Source: Mesorhizobium sp. M7A.F.Ca.US.008.03.1.1
GTDB taxonomy: Bacteria > Pseudomonadota > Alphaproteobacteria > Rhizobiales > Rhizobiaceae
Length of the DNA: 64,000 bases
NCBI RefSeq assembly: GCF_003997495.1
Contig: NZ_RZRU01000002.1
Span: 1-64,000 of the forward strand
Direction: 5' to 3'
Of the stretch, positions 27,224 through 37,632 are shown piece by piece. The first letter of the stretch is position 1; each line of letters begins with the position of its first letter. The notes under the pieces are model-generated. The model was not told the DNA's origin. It worked only from the letters and a program-made list of their open reading frames with translations, and ran no database searches. Made by a program: the position numbers and the translations under genes.

Positions 27224-28381
27224 TCAGTCTTTCATCGATTGTTCGCGCAGCGAGTCGGCGAGCAGGTTCAAGCCCAGCACGAACGACATCAGTGCGATGG
27301 TAGGCGGCAGCGCCGGGTGGATGAAGGAGCGCAGCAGACGGCTGGCGTCCTTGATCGCGGTGCCCCAGTCCGGGCTTTCCGGCGCCAGGCCAAGGCCGAA
27401 ATAACCGAGCGTGCCGAGCAGGATGGTGGTGTAGCCGATGCGCAGACAGGCGTCGACGATCAGCGGCCCGCGCGCATTGGGGAGGATCTCCCACAGCATG
27501 ATGTACCAGGGCGATTCACCGCGCGTCTGCGCCGCCGCCACATAGTCGCGCGTTTTGATGTCCATCACCAGGCCACGCACGATGCGGAACACGCCGGGGC
27601 TGGACGCGAACACCACCGCCACGAAAATGTTGAGCTGATTAGGATCGATATGCACGATCTTCAGCGGATCGGCGTCGAAGACCAGGCCGAGATAGATCCA
27701 GCCGCCGAGGATCAGGGTGATGCCGAGCAGGATGTAGAGCCGGTCGGGCCGGTTCTTGTAGCGGGTCCAGAACAGCACGCTGAAGAAGATGATCGGGAAC
27801 AGGAAGAAGACGCCGGCCATGCCATAGGGGATTGGCGTGTCCATGATGCCCGGCGTCACCAAGAGATAGAACAGCAGGATGACCGGGAAGGCCAGCACGA
27901 GATTGGCCAGGAACGACAGCACGGTGTCGATCTTGCCGCCGTAATAGCCGGCAGGCAGGCCGAGCGTGATGCCGACCATCAGCGCGAAGCCGGTCGCGGC
28001 AGGCGCGATGATCAGCACGATCTGGCTGCCATAGACCATGCGCGAAAACACGTCGCGCGCCAGCTTGTCGCCGCCGAACAGATAGGTCAGTCCCGATTGC
28101 GGTTCGACGGCGCCCGGCAACACGTCCTTCATGATGGGGATCTGAGCCAGCGGATCGAAGGGCGAGATGGTCGCGGCGAAGATCGCCGTGAACAGCCAGA
28201 ACAGGCAGATACCGACGCCGACGATGCCGACACCGCTGTCGAACAGCTGGCCGTAGAGCGCCAGCTTCTTCTTGTAGGCGAAGCTCGCGCCCATGACGAT
28301 GACGAGGGCGATCCAGACCGGCCAGAAGCGCGACAGCACTTCGAGAACGACGGTGAAGCCACTGATGTATTGAACCGGCAT
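27224..28381 (-). CDS. Peptide-type ABC transporter permease (DppC-like)
   Basis: A 385-residue inner-membrane permease. It has an N-terminal membrane segment after residue 10, a second near residue 50, a periplasmic loop, then the BPD_transp_1 core ending with the coupling motif TRGESPWYIMLWEILPNARGPLIVDA. The periplasmic part is longer than in E. coli DppC because of an inserted hydrophobic region (VFFLFPIIFFSVLFWTRYK). It lies 12 bp after the other permease gene and shares its operon. Confidence 0.9.
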   Translation of the reverse strand: MPVQYISGFTVVLEVLSRFWPVWIALVIVMGASFAYKKKLALYGQLFDSGVGIVGVGICLFWLFTAIFAATISPFDPLAQIPIMKDVLPGAVEPQSGLTYLFGGDKLARDVFSRMVYGSQIVLIIAPAATGFALMVGITLGLPAGYYGGKIDTVLSFLANLVLAFPVILLFYLLVTPGIMDTPIPYGMAGVFFLFPIIFFSVLFWTRYKNRPDRLYILLGITLILGGWIYLGLVFDADPLKIVHIDPNQLNIFVAVVFASSPGVFRIVRGLVMDIKTRDYVAAAQTRGESPWYIMLWEILPNARGPLIVDACLRIGYTTILLGTLGYFGLGLAPESPDWGTAIKDASRLLRSFIHPALPPTIALMSFVLGLNLLADSLREQSMKD

Positions 28382-28393
28382 CCGCTTCGCTCC

Positions 28394-29428
28394 CTACTGA
28401 ACTCTGATACGCGGATTGAGAAATGCGTAGCCGACATCGGAAATGAGCTGCGTGATCAAGACGATGAACACCGAGACCAGCGAGCAGCCGAGCAAAAGGT
28501 CGATGTCGTTGTTGCCGGCCGCCTCGACCAGCGTGTAGCCGAAGCCCTGGTAGCGAAACATCACCTCGACGATGACGACGCCGGTGAGCAGCCAGGGGAA
28601 CTGCAGCATGATGACGGTGAACGGTGCGATCAGCGCGTTGCGCAAGGCATGTTTGACCACGACGCTGCCGAAGGAAAGACCCTTCAACCTGGCGGTACGG
28701 ATATATTGCTGCGTCATCACTTCGACCATCGAAGCACGCGTCATGCGGGCGATATAGCCGATGCCGTAGATCGCCAGCGTCATCACCGGCAAAGTGAAAT
28801 TGTAGAAGGTGATGCCCTGGCTGGCCGAAGCCGCCGAGCCGTTCAGCCAGCCTAGCCATGAGGCGAAGATGACGGTGAAGATGACGCCCGACACATATTC
28901 CGGCGTCGCCGTCGAGGCGATCGACGCCACGGACAGCACCCGGTCGGTTCGCGACCCCTCGCGCATGCCGGCCAGAATGCCGATCAGCAGCGAGATCGGC
29001 ACCATCACCACCAGCACCCAGAACATCAGGATGCCCGTAGCGCCGAGTGCCGGAAACAGTTTTGAGGCGACGGTCGCCTTGAACTTGGTCGAGCAGCCGA
29101 AATCGCCCTGGAAAACGCCGGCGAAGGTCGGCACGAGTGGATCGTTGCAGAAGGAGAAACGCTGCGCCGGCTTGCCGGTCGCCGGGTCTGTCACAGGTTG
29201 CTTGGGCACCACGCCCAGCCACTGCCCATAGCGGACGAAGAAGTTCTGCCGATAGCCATGGTTGACCAGCCAGCTCTCGAGCTGCTCGGCCGACGTATGC
29301 ATTTCGGTCTGGCTGATCGCCAGCTTCTTCAGATTGGGTTCGAGGTTGATCAGGAAGAAGACGACCATGGTCAGGCACAGCATCGTCAATGCCATGGTGC
29401 CAAGACGCCTGATAACGAAGGAAAGCAT
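28394..29428 (-). CDS. Peptide-type ABC transporter permease (DppB-like)
   Basis: A 344-residue inner-membrane permease of the DppB type, with an N-terminal signal-anchor (FVIRRLGTMALTMLCLTMVVFFLI), a long periplasmic loop and five further membrane segments. The EAA-type coupling loop is RTARLKGLSFGSVVVKHALRNALIAP. It lies downstream of the binding-protein gene in the same operon, after a 228-bp gap with two hairpins. Confidence 0.9.
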   Translation of the reverse strand: MLSFVIRRLGTMALTMLCLTMVVFFLINLEPNLKKLAISQTEMHTSAEQLESWLVNHGYRQNFFVRYGQWLGVVPKQPVTDPATGKPAQRFSFCNDPLVPTFAGVFQGDFGCSTKFKATVASKLFPALGATGILMFWVLVVMVPISLLIGILAGMREGSRTDRVLSVASIASTATPEYVSGVIFTVIFASWLGWLNGSAASASQGITFYNFTLPVMTLAIYGIGYIARMTRASMVEVMTQQYIRTARLKGLSFGSVVVKHALRNALIAPFTVIMLQFPWLLTGVVIVEVMFRYQGFGYTLVEAAGNNDIDLLLGCSLVSVFIVLITQLISDVGYAFLNPRIRVQ

Positions 29429-29504
29429 GGCGGCCCCCTGCCGATGGGTTGGGGTTTGAGCCGGCTATGAAAGCCAACCCTGCCGTGACCGGCGGGGCTG
29501 GCTG

Positions 29505-29640
29505 TCAAAACAGGCCTTCGGATGCGATCAACCCTGTTTTTGTTGCATGGTCCGGCCCGCGAGTCCGTAAGTTTTTTGAGAAAGTGCGGATCAGCAGGGA
29601 CGGACGATGCAAAGAGCGGGAGAAGGGAGCGAGACCCTTC
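29505..29640 (-). repeat. Two hairpins between the binding-protein and permease genes
   Basis: After the binding-protein stop codon the minus-strand transcript can form a small hairpin with GAAGGG/CCCTTC arms (29622-29640) and further on an 8-bp stem of AAAACAGG/CCTGTTTT. Such structures often protect the binding-protein mRNA and lower expression of downstream permease genes; this role is inferred. Confidence 0.35.
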
Positions 29641-29656
29641 CCCCATGTCGATGCGG

Positions 29657-31309
29657 TCAAGCCTGGTCGAGCCAGACCTTGCCGTAGTCGCGCTCGAAGG
29701 TCGGATGCATCTTGTAATTCTGCACCGCCTTGACCGAGTGGCTGTAGAGCTTGCGCCAGTACGGCTGGATCATGATGCCGGAATCCTGCAGGATCTGCTC
29801 GATGTCCTTCATCATGTCCTTGCGCTTGGCGGCGTCGGCAACGGCCAGCGCCGCATTGAGCTTGGCATCCCAGTCCGGATTCGACCAGCCGGCCTCGTTC
29901 CAGGCCTCTCCGGTGCGATAGGCGATGGCCAGAACCTGGACGCCGAGCGGGCGCATGTTCCAGTTGGTCATCGACAGCGGATACTTCGTCCAGTCGTTCC
30001 AGAACGTCGAACCCGGCAGAACGGTGCGCTTCACCTTGATGCCGGCGTCACGCAGCTGGGCGGCGATCGCATCGCCGGTGTTCTTGTGCCAGTCTTCGTC
30101 GACGGTGATCAGCTCGTGTTCGAAGTCGGCCTGGCCGGCTTCCGCCATCAGCGCCTTTGCCTTGGCCGGATCACGAGCAACCTTGGGCAGCTCGTAATAT
30201 TCCGGATGGATCGAGCAGACATGATGGTTTTCAGCGACCGAGCCGGCATTGCCGTAGCCGAGCTGCAAGACGACATTGTTGTCGACCGCAAGCTGCAGCG
30301 CGTTGCGCACCTTCTGGTCGCCATAGGGCTTGTTGTTGACGTTGGTGCGGCAGACGATGGTCGACGCGGTGACGATCTCCGACTTCACCAGGTCCATGCC
30401 GTCGAGGATCGACACGTAGTCGGCCGACGTCTCGAAATTGGTGTGCACTTCGCCGGCTTCAAAAGCGCTGACCATGGCTGCCGGATCGGTGCCGTAGTCG
30501 ATGAATTCCAGGCCGTCGAGGAACACTTCGCCGTCCCACCACTTGTCGTCGGTGCGGCGCTTGTAGACCACCTTCTGGCCGACATCGTAGGAGACGAGTT
30601 CGAACGGACCGGTGCCGATCGGGCAGGCCTTGAAGTCGCCGCCCTTCTCATCGAAGGTCTTGTGGACGATGAGGCCGGGATAGTCGCACATGTTCGGAAT
30701 CAGCGCGATGTCCGGCTTGGTGAGCTTTAGCACGACCGTGTGGTCGTCCGGCTTGGTCACGGCGCTTTCGTCGAGCTTGTCGTCCTTGACCAGCGAGCCG
30801 AGACGGCCGGGCATGGAATTGCCTTCGGCTTTCTTGTCGGCCCAGCGCTTCAGGTTGAAGATGACGTCATCGGCGGTGAAGGCATCGCCATTCGACCAGG
30901 TGACGCCCTTGCGCACATGCAGCGTGTACTGCGTGGCATCGTCGTTAACGTCCCAGCTTTCCAGCAGATAAGGGCGGAACGTGTATTCGGAGGTGTACTT
31001 GACCAGCGGCTCGAGCGCCTGGCGCTCGGCATTGGCGATTTCCGACCAGTCGGCCTTGCGCGGGTCCTTGGGATCCTTGATCCACTGGGCGATCTTCAGC
31101 GTGCCGCCCTTCTTGCCTTTTACCTCTTCGGCCTTCGCTGGCGTCGGATCCGCGAGGCCGAGCAATCCGTAAGCCATTGCCGTCGATGCGCCGAAGACGC
31201 TGGCCATGGCCAGGAATTCGCGGCGGTCCACCTTGCCTGCCTTGGCTTCTTCGGCCATGGCCAGGATGTGATCCGGAACGCGATCGCCATTGCTCTTATA
31301 AATTGTCAT
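29657..31309 (-). CDS. Peptide-type ABC transporter substrate-binding protein, Tat-exported
   Basis: A 550-residue family 5 extracellular solute-binding protein. The N-terminus has a twin-arginine signal ([10 protein letters not shown] near residues 28-37) followed by a hydrophobic stretch and an A-x-A type site before EEVKGKKGG. The mature protein has the family signature region ([41 protein letters not shown]). It feeds the downstream permeases and double ATPase. The ligand may be a peptide, an opine or another amine; it cannot be decided here. GGGAG precedes the start. Confidence 0.92.
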   Translation of the reverse strand: MTIYKSNGDRVPDHILAMAEEAKAGKVDRREFLAMASVFGASTAMAYGLLGLADPTPAKAEEVKGKKGGTLKIAQWIKDPKDPRKADWSEIANAERQALEPLVKYTSEYTFRPYLLESWDVNDDATQYTLHVRKGVTWSNGDAFTADDVIFNLKRWADKKAEGNSMPGRLGSLVKDDKLDESAVTKPDDHTVVLKLTKPDIALIPNMCDYPGLIVHKTFDEKGGDFKACPIGTGPFELVSYDVGQKVVYKRRTDDKWWDGEVFLDGLEFIDYGTDPAAMVSAFEAGEVHTNFETSADYVSILDGMDLVKSEIVTASTIVCRTNVNNKPYGDQKVRNALQLAVDNNVVLQLGYGNAGSVAENHHVCSIHPEYYELPKVARDPAKAKALMAEAGQADFEHELITVDEDWHKNTGDAIAAQLRDAGIKVKRTVLPGSTFWNDWTKYPLSMTNWNMRPLGVQVLAIAYRTGEAWNEAGWSNPDWDAKLNAALAVADAAKRKDMMKDIEQILQDSGIMIQPYWRKLYSHSVKAVQNYKMHPTFERDYGKVWLDQA

Positions 31310-31575
31310 GACTTAACTCCCATTGTTGGCTTTCCGCCTTTTAACATTCCGCATCCAGGCCATGATGTCAAAGACAGCGTGGATTGAGAACATGTTAGGG
31401 AATGTGCAACTTTGAAAGGGGAGCGGTTCGCGTGATAACGACAGTCTTGGCGCAAATTTGCTACTGCCCGTCGGATTCGTCTGGAATCTCGATAGTCGAT
31501 TAAACTGAGACATTTACTGGCGCCCCGACAGCGCCAGAATCGAGCCACCATGAGGCCAAAAGTCCTACGGAAGTA

Positions 31576-34500
31576 TCAGTATTCCTTCTCGTAGAAGATG
31601 CCGCCCTTGGCTTCGCCGGCATCGTTGGCCTCACCGCGCAGCTTGACGCCGCGCCCGACATTGAGGTCGATCGTCGCCTTGCCCGAGCCCGGCTTGTCAC
31701 CTTTCTGGATCGTCACATAGGTGCGGTCGTTGAGATACTTGCCGGCCGAAACCGCGGTGCCGCCCTGGTCGTCGGTGGTGACGTCAAGATCGTCGACGCC
31801 GATGGCGCTGCGCAGGTTTTCGAGCAGCGACGTCGAGCCGCCGACGCCGGCCAGTTGCCCGGCGGCCTCGGCGAGCTGGGCGATCTGCAGCGGCGACAGG
31901 TTCGACATCGAGCGGCCGAAGATCAATTGCGCCAGCACCTCGTCCTCGGGCAGCGCCGGCACCGAGGAGAAGGTGAATTTCGGATTGGTCGCTTCGCCCG
32001 ACACGATGATGGTGACCGTGGCGCTGGTCGTCGTCGTGGTCGCCGTCAAATTGAGATAAGGCACCAGCGAACCGGAAAACCCGACCGTGCCTTCGGTGAA
32101 GGTCAGCCGCTTGCCGAGGATCGACAGCCGGCCACGCTGCAAGGTGAAGGTGCCTACCGCTTGCGGGGACGAGGCCGGGCCGGTCAGCTTCAGCGAGCCG
32201 CCGAGTTCGGCATCGACGCCCCTGCCCTGGATGAAGATCTGATTCGGCGCGTTGACCGTGACATCGAGCGCAAGGCCGCTACCGCCGCCCTTGCCGCTGG
32301 TCGTCGGCGGCCGCAGCGCCTTGTCCTGCGCCTTGACCGCACCTGGCGCATTCTTGTGCTTGACGTCGAGCGCCGCCAGCGAGCCCGGCAATTTGTCCGG
32401 AACGGTGATCACGGTCTTGGCGAGATTGACGGTGCCGGCGATGACTGGTGCGGAGGTCAGCGGTCCCTTGATCGTCAGGTCGCCGCCGAGATTGGCGGTC
32501 ACCACCCTTCCGTCCGTATAGCGGCCGTCGACCAGCTTGATCGACAGATCGGCCGGGAACCCCTGCGCGGGGTTGATGCCGACCGTGCCGCTGGCCGACA
32601 GGCTGCCGCGCGTCGACAGCGTTCCGGTCAGCCGGTTGATCCTGGCGACCCCGCCGGCAATCGAGACATCGGCGGCGAGATCGTTGACGGCGAGACCCGA
32701 GCGCGCATCGACAAGGCGCGCACCGGAGGTGCTGACGCTGCCACCGATGACGGGCGATGTCGCGGGACCGCGCACCTGCACGTTGACATTGGCGGTTCCA
32801 GACAGCGACAGGCCCTGCGCGGCAAGCTTCTGGCCGAGCAGGCCGAACGGCACGACGCCATTGAAGTCGAGCACCAGTGCCGGCGTGCCGGCCGTCGTCA
32901 CGGTGCCGCCGCCCTTGACGCCAAGGCCGGCTCCATCGCTGACATTGGCATTGAAGGTCAGCTTGTTGGCGCCGAAGCTGCCCGACGAGGAAACACTCAC
33001 CGCACCGACACCGGCACCGCGGGTCTGTGAGGTCTGCACGCCGGCCGCGTCGATGTTGAAGGCAACGGCAGGATTTGCCGGCGCGCCCGTCACCTTGACC
33101 GTGCCCGAAATCGAACCGGCGGCGTCCAGTCCCGGCGAAAAACTGTTGGCGAGCGACATCGGCACCCGCGCCAGCGTCGCATTGATGTCGAGCGCGGTGC
33201 CGACCTTGCCGGTCACCGTCGCCGTGCCGCCGCCAAGGTTGAGCACCAGCCTGTCCAGCGTCGTCGTGCCATTGGCGATGCTGACGGTCGAGGCCTGGGC
33301 AATGGCCGCCTTGATGCCCTGGACGGTCGCCTGGCCGGAGGCAAGCTCGATGGTTGTCGTGCCGTTGGCCACTTTCACCCGGCCGGCGGCCTGTGCCGGA
33401 ATGCCTTTGACGGTTGCGCCGCCGGAGAAGCCGGTCCAGTCGCCGTCGCGCTTCAAGTCGACATCGATGCCGCTGATCACGGTGCCGCCCGACGTGACGG
33501 TGTCGGCGCGGATCTTTCCGGAGATCACGGGCGCCGCCAGATAGTTGGCGACCAGCGCATCGATCGAGACGGCTTTCGCCTGCAGGTCGCCACGCGTAAT
33601 CGATGCTGTCGCCGCCTTGATGGCGACCTGCGGCGCGGTGCCGTTCTTCGAGAAAGCGATCGTGCCGCGCACATCGCCTTCGGCCTTTTCCAGGGCAAGT
33701 GCCGCCAGCGGGCCGATATCGGGCAGGTCGAGCGCGATGGTGCCGACCGGCACGAACTTCTCGTCCAGCGCCAGATCGCCGGAAATCCTGTTCTTGCCCA
33801 GCGACAGCAGCAGGCCGTTGATGGCGCTCTTGCCGTCCGCCGTCGCCAGCACCGCGCTGCCTTGCAGCGCCTGGCCGGCGACATTGCCGGTCAGTTGCAC
33901 ATTCGCCGCCGGATTGGCGGCATCGGCCTTGCCGGTGGCGGTCAGCTTCAGCCCGGTGATCTCTCGCGCCGCCACGAGAAGGCGGTCGCTGTCGATGGTC
34001 AGCGACAGGTCGGGCGCCGCGGCCGGGCCCTGCGCGTTCAACGAAAAGGCGATGGCGCCCTTGGCGTCTTTCGACAGCAGCGAGATGTCGCTCAGCGCGC
34101 CCTTGATGTCGGCGGCCACCTTGTTGTCGGCAAGGCTCGCCTGCCCGTCGGCGGTCAGCGCACCCGAGGCCAGCTTCAATCCGCTTACATTGATACTGCC
34201 ATTGGGGTCGCGCTTCAGCGTGGCGCTGATCTCAGCGCGTTCGCCAAGCATGCCGCGCGCCGCCGCCGGCAAGGCCGACGATGGGGCATCCGCCTTCAGG
34301 TTGAGGTCTATGGCACCGTCACGCAGCGACACCTGGCCGGCAACCTGGCTGTTCAGCGCATCGCTCTTGAGCGAGCCGCTGTCGATGGCAACCGCATCGG
34401 CTGTCAGGCGGCCGCTGAGCGCTGCCGTGACCTTGCCGGCGATCAGCGGCGCGATCACCGGATTGTCGAGACCGACCTTGTCCACCGACACGGTGCCGGA

Positions 34501-37500
34501 AACCGGCCCTGCACGGTTCTTGAGATCGAACGCATCCGAATGCAACGCCAGGGCAAGCCCCTCCACCCTCGCCGGACTGGTGACGATCGAGGGCAGGATC
34601 GCAGAGACATCCAGGCGGACCCGCGTGCTCTCGCCCGCCACCTTTGCCGACAGCGACTGGATCTCGATCTTGACCGGGCTCTCGGCGCTGCCGACAGTCA
34701 GGGGCAGGCTGGGGCCGGATGATATGAGATCGAGCGCAAAATCGCTGGCGCCGTTGGGGTTGAGGGTGCCGGTCGCCTTGCCGGAAATCTTGTCGCCGGT
34801 CAGCGTCGCCTGATCGAGCATCACGCCGCCGGCCATGGTGTAGCTGCCGGCCGCATCGACAGCGAGCGGCCCGAGCCCGGCCTGCCGGGTCTGGCTGGTT
34901 TCGATACCGGCCAGTTGCGCATTGAAGCGGACATCGGGAGCGGCCGGCGATCCGGTCACACCAGCCGTGCCGTTGAGCGTGCCCACAGCCTCGAGGCCGG
35001 GCGAAAATTCATTGGCGAGCGCCGCGGGCAGTGCCGAAAATTGCGCCGCGAGATCGAGCGTCTGGCCGGCGGTACCCGACAAGGTCACCGAGCCGCCACC
35101 GACATCGAGAGCCAGTTTCTCGATGCTGGCCGTGCCGTTGGCGATGCTCAGTGTCGACGCTTGAGCGATTGCCGCCTTGATGCCGCGAACCGTCGCCTCG
35201 CCCGAAGCAATCTCGACGCTCGTCGTGCCGTCGGCGATCTTCACCCGGCCGGCAGCGGTTGCCGGAATGCCTGCTATGGTGGCGCCGCCGGTGAAATTGG
35301 TCCAATCGCCGTCGCGCTTCAGGTCGACGGCGATGCCGCCGATTTCCGTAGCCCCCGAGGTCACGCTGTCGGCCTTGATTGAACCGGCGATCGCCGGCGC
35401 CTTGAGATAATTGGCGATCAGCGCATTGACGGTGATGGCCTTGCCCGTCACCTCGCCGCGCGCGATCGACGTGCTCTTGGCGTCGATGGCGACGGAGGGC
35501 GCGTCGCCCTCCTTGGCAAAGCGGATGGTGCCGTCGATGTCGCCCGTCACCGCCTGGCCGGCAAGTGCGGCCAACTGGTCGATAGCAGGCGCGTCGAGCG
35601 TCAGCGTGCCGAGCGGCATATAGTTGTCGTCCAGCGCGAGATCGCCCGAGACCTTGTTGTCGCCCAGCGAGACCAGGAATCCGTTGATCGAACGCTTGCC
35701 CTCGTTCGTCACCAGCGCTGCCTTGATGTCGAGCGGCTGGTCATTGACGGAGCCGGTCAGCGATACGTTGGCGGCGGGACTGGTGATATCGGCCTTGCCG
35801 CTTGCCGTCAGCTTGATGCTCTTCACCGTGCGGCCCGATGCCGTCAGGCTGTCGCTGTCGGCGGTAACGGTGAAGTCCGGCGCCGTCATCGCGCCGCTTG
35901 CCGACAGCGCGAAATCGACGCCACCGGCAACCGGCACGCCGACCGTCGGCGACAGCACCGAAACATCGCCCAGTTTGCCCTTGATGTCGGCCTGGATATC
36001 GGTGCCTTGCATGCTGGCTGTGCCGGCGGCGCTGAGCGTGCCGGACGTGAACTCGATCGAGTTTGCGGCGAACGATCCCTGCGGATCGCGGGCCGCGCTG
36101 GCCGAGAATTTCACCCTGGCGCCTAGCACCGAGGCGATCTGCGGCGGAAAGGCCGTCGCCACGGCATCCGCGTTCACATTCAACTGCATCGACAGGTCGG
36201 CAAGCGCCACCGTCGCCGTCAGCGAGGCGTTGAGCGCGTCGGAACGCAATGTGCCCTGGTCGATGGCGATGGCGTCCTTGCTGACCGATCCGGCCAGATC
36301 GACATCGATCTTGCCGGTGACCAGCGGCGCCAGCGTCGCCACATCGGTGTTGAGGCCGCCCGCCTCCAGCTTGACGGTGACCGGCCCGGCGCGGTTCTGG
36401 ATATCGAAGCCGTCGGAATGGATCTGCGCCGCCAGATCATCCAGCCGCGTGCCGCCCGCGACGATGGAGACGAAGGAGGCGCCGATGTCGATGATCGGCG
36501 CCTTGCCGTCGCCGAAGGCGCGGGCGGTGGCATTGCTGATCGCCAGCGTGATCGGCTGCGCCTTGCTGCCGACGCTGATCACCACGGGCGGACCCTTGGC
36601 GGCGAATTCGACCGAGAGGTCGCTGGCGCCGGCAGGATCGACAATGCCAGTCGCGGTGCCGTGCACCGCATCGCTATCGATGTTGGCGCGGTCGACACTG
36701 ACCCCACCGGCCGATGTGGCGGTGCCGGCGACGTCGAAACTGGTCTTGCCGGCAAACAGCGGCTTCAAATTCTCAGGGAGGAAGCGAGCGAAATCGCCGT
36801 CGCCCTTGGCCTCGATATGATTACCCTTGTCGGTCAGTTGGTGGCGGCCTGTCAGCTGGGTGACGATCTTGCCGTCGACTGAGAACGTGCCGATGCCGTT
36901 CCAATTGGCGAGCGGCCCGGTGCCCGAGACATTTATGTCGACCGGCGGCGTATCGGGTAGCTTGAGCAGATTAGCGATGATGCCGCCTGCCGGCTCCGAG
37001 GCCTTCAGGTCGAGATCGAGCCTGTTGTCCGCCGGCGCAAAGTGGATCTTGGCGTCGACATTGCCTTGCTTGCCGTCATGGCGGGTTATGTTGAGCACCG
37101 TCTCGACCGCCAGCGGTGCGGCATCGGCCTTGACCGATCCCTTGGCCGCAAGCTCGGCGATGCCGCTGCCGGCCAGTTGCCGGCCAAGCGCGATCTCGGG
37201 CAGGTCGATCTGCTTGATGTCGATGGAAACCGGCAGCGTCGTCGTGCCGCCGCTTGGCGCTGGCTGCGTGCTGGCCACCGGCAATCGCGCCAGCTCAATA
37301 CGCTCGGCAGCGATACGGTCGGCGCTGAAGTTTTTCGACAGCAGCGCCAGCGGCGACCAGTCGATGGCTACCTTGCGCGCCACCAGCCAGGCGCCCTCGC
37401 TGTCCTCCAGCACGACATGGTCGACACTGAGAGCCCCGGACCAGATGCCATCTATGCCGCTGACCGTGATCTTGCGGTCGTCGCTCGAGGCCAGCCGCGA

Positions 37501-37629
37501 AATGATGCCGGCGAGATTGTCGCGTCCGCGCTCGGTCTTGGTCAGCACCACCAGCGCGCCGATCGTTCCCGCGACCACGATCAGCAGCGTGTAGAAGACA
37601 ATGCGAAGGATGCGCTTGAATATCTTCAT
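31576..37629 (-). CDS. tamB: Translocation and assembly module TamB, with large internal duplication
   Basis: A 2017-residue AsmA/TamB-family protein anchored in the inner membrane by residues 8-30. It spans the periplasm and works with TamA in outer-membrane protein or lipid transport. The conserved DUF490 C-terminus is present, ending in EDEVLAQLIFGRSMSNLSPLQIAQ and a final beta segment. Residues about 320-940 and 945-1565 are two copies of the same long unit, offset by about 622 residues; VDLKRDGDW recurs near 772 and 1394. Without one copy the length would be about 1395, usual for the order. It starts 3 bp after tamA. Confidence 0.92.
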   Translation of the reverse strand: MKIFKRILRIVFYTLLIVVAGTIGALVVLTKTERGRDNLAGIISRLASSDDRKITVSGIDGIWSGALSVDHVVLEDSEGAWLVARKVAIDWSPLALLSKNFSADRIAAERIELARLPVASTQPAPSGGTTTLPVSIDIKQIDLPEIALGRQLAGSGIAELAAKGSVKADAAPLAVETVLNITRHDGKQGNVDAKIHFAPADNRLDLDLKASEPAGGIIANLLKLPDTPPVDINVSGTGPLANWNGIGTFSVDGKIVTQLTGRHQLTDKGNHIEAKGDGDFARFLPENLKPLFAGKTSFDVAGTATSAGGVSVDRANIDSDAVHGTATGIVDPAGASDLSVEFAAKGPPVVISVGSKAQPITLAISNATARAFGDGKAPIIDIGASFVSIVAGGTRLDDLAAQIHSDGFDIQNRAGPVTVKLEAGGLNTDVATLAPLVTGKIDVDLAGSVSKDAIAIDQGTLRSDALNASLTATVALADLSMQLNVNADAVATAFPPQIASVLGARVKFSASAARDPQGSFAANSIEFTSGTLSAAGTASMQGTDIQADIKGKLGDVSVLSPTVGVPVAGGVDFALSASGAMTAPDFTVTADSDSLTASGRTVKSIKLTASGKADITSPAANVSLTGSVNDQPLDIKAALVTNEGKRSINGFLVSLGDNKVSGDLALDDNYMPLGTLTLDAPAIDQLAALAGQAVTGDIDGTIRFAKEGDAPSVAIDAKSTSIARGEVTGKAITVNALIANYLKAPAIAGSIKADSVTSGATEIGGIAVDLKRDGDWTNFTGGATIAGIPATAAGRVKIADGTTSVEIASGEATVRGIKAAIAQASTLSIANGTASIEKLALDVGGGSVTLSGTAGQTLDLAAQFSALPAALANEFSPGLEAVGTLNGTAGVTGSPAAPDVRFNAQLAGIETSQTRQAGLGPLAVDAAGSYTMAGGVMLDQATLTGDKISGKATGTLNPNGASDFALDLISSGPSLPLTVGSAESPVKIEIQSLSAKVAGESTRVRLDVSAILPSIVTSPARVEGLALALHSDAFDLKNRAGPVSGTVSVDKVGLDNPVIAPLIAGKVTAALSGRLTADAVAIDSGSLKSDALNSQVAGQVSLRDGAIDLNLKADAPSSALPAAARGMLGERAEISATLKRDPNGSINVSGLKLASGALTADGQASLADNKVAADIKGALSDISLLSKDAKGAIAFSLNAQGPAAAPDLSLTIDSDRLLVAAREITGLKLTATGKADAANPAANVQLTGNVAGQALQGSAVLATADGKSAINGLLLSLGKNRISGDLALDEKFVPVGTIALDLPDIGPLAALALEKAEGDVRGTIAFSKNGTAPQVAIKAATASITRGDLQAKAVSIDALVANYLAAPVISGKIRADTVTSGGTVISGIDVDLKRDGDWTGFSGGATVKGIPAQAAGRVKVANGTTTIELASGQATVQGIKAAIAQASTVSIANGTTTLDRLVLNLGGGTATVTGKVGTALDINATLARVPMSLANSFSPGLDAAGSISGTVKVTGAPANPAVAFNIDAAGVQTSQTRGAGVGAVSVSSSGSFGANKLTFNANVSDGAGLGVKGGGTVTTAGTPALVLDFNGVVPFGLLGQKLAAQGLSLSGTANVNVQVRGPATSPVIGGSVSTSGARLVDARSGLAVNDLAADVSIAGGVARINRLTGTLSTRGSLSASGTVGINPAQGFPADLSIKLVDGRYTDGRVVTANLGGDLTIKGPLTSAPVIAGTVNLAKTVITVPDKLPGSLAALDVKHKNAPGAVKAQDKALRPPTTSGKGGGSGLALDVTVNAPNQIFIQGRGVDAELGGSLKLTGPASSPQAVGTFTLQRGRLSILGKRLTFTEGTVGFSGSLVPYLNLTATTTTTSATVTIIVSGEATNPKFTFSSVPALPEDEVLAQLIFGRSMSNLSPLQIAQLAEAAGQLAGVGGSTSLLENLRSAIGVDDLDVTTDDQGGTAVSAGKYLNDRTYVTIQKGDKPGSGKATIDLNVGRGVKLRGEANDAGEAKGGIFYEKEY

Positions 37630-37632
37630 CGC

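Noticed and set aside
26849..28855. A 668-codon plus-strand open frame opposite the peptide transporter genes
   Set aside because: Its product is a run of Asp, Arg, His and Gln without domains and it lies opposite two well-supported genes.
31310..31575. A small gene or RNA between the peptide-binding protein and tamB
   Set aside because: Only short frames without ribosome sites or recognisable motifs; no stable extended hairpin seen. It is probably the promoter region of the transporter operon.
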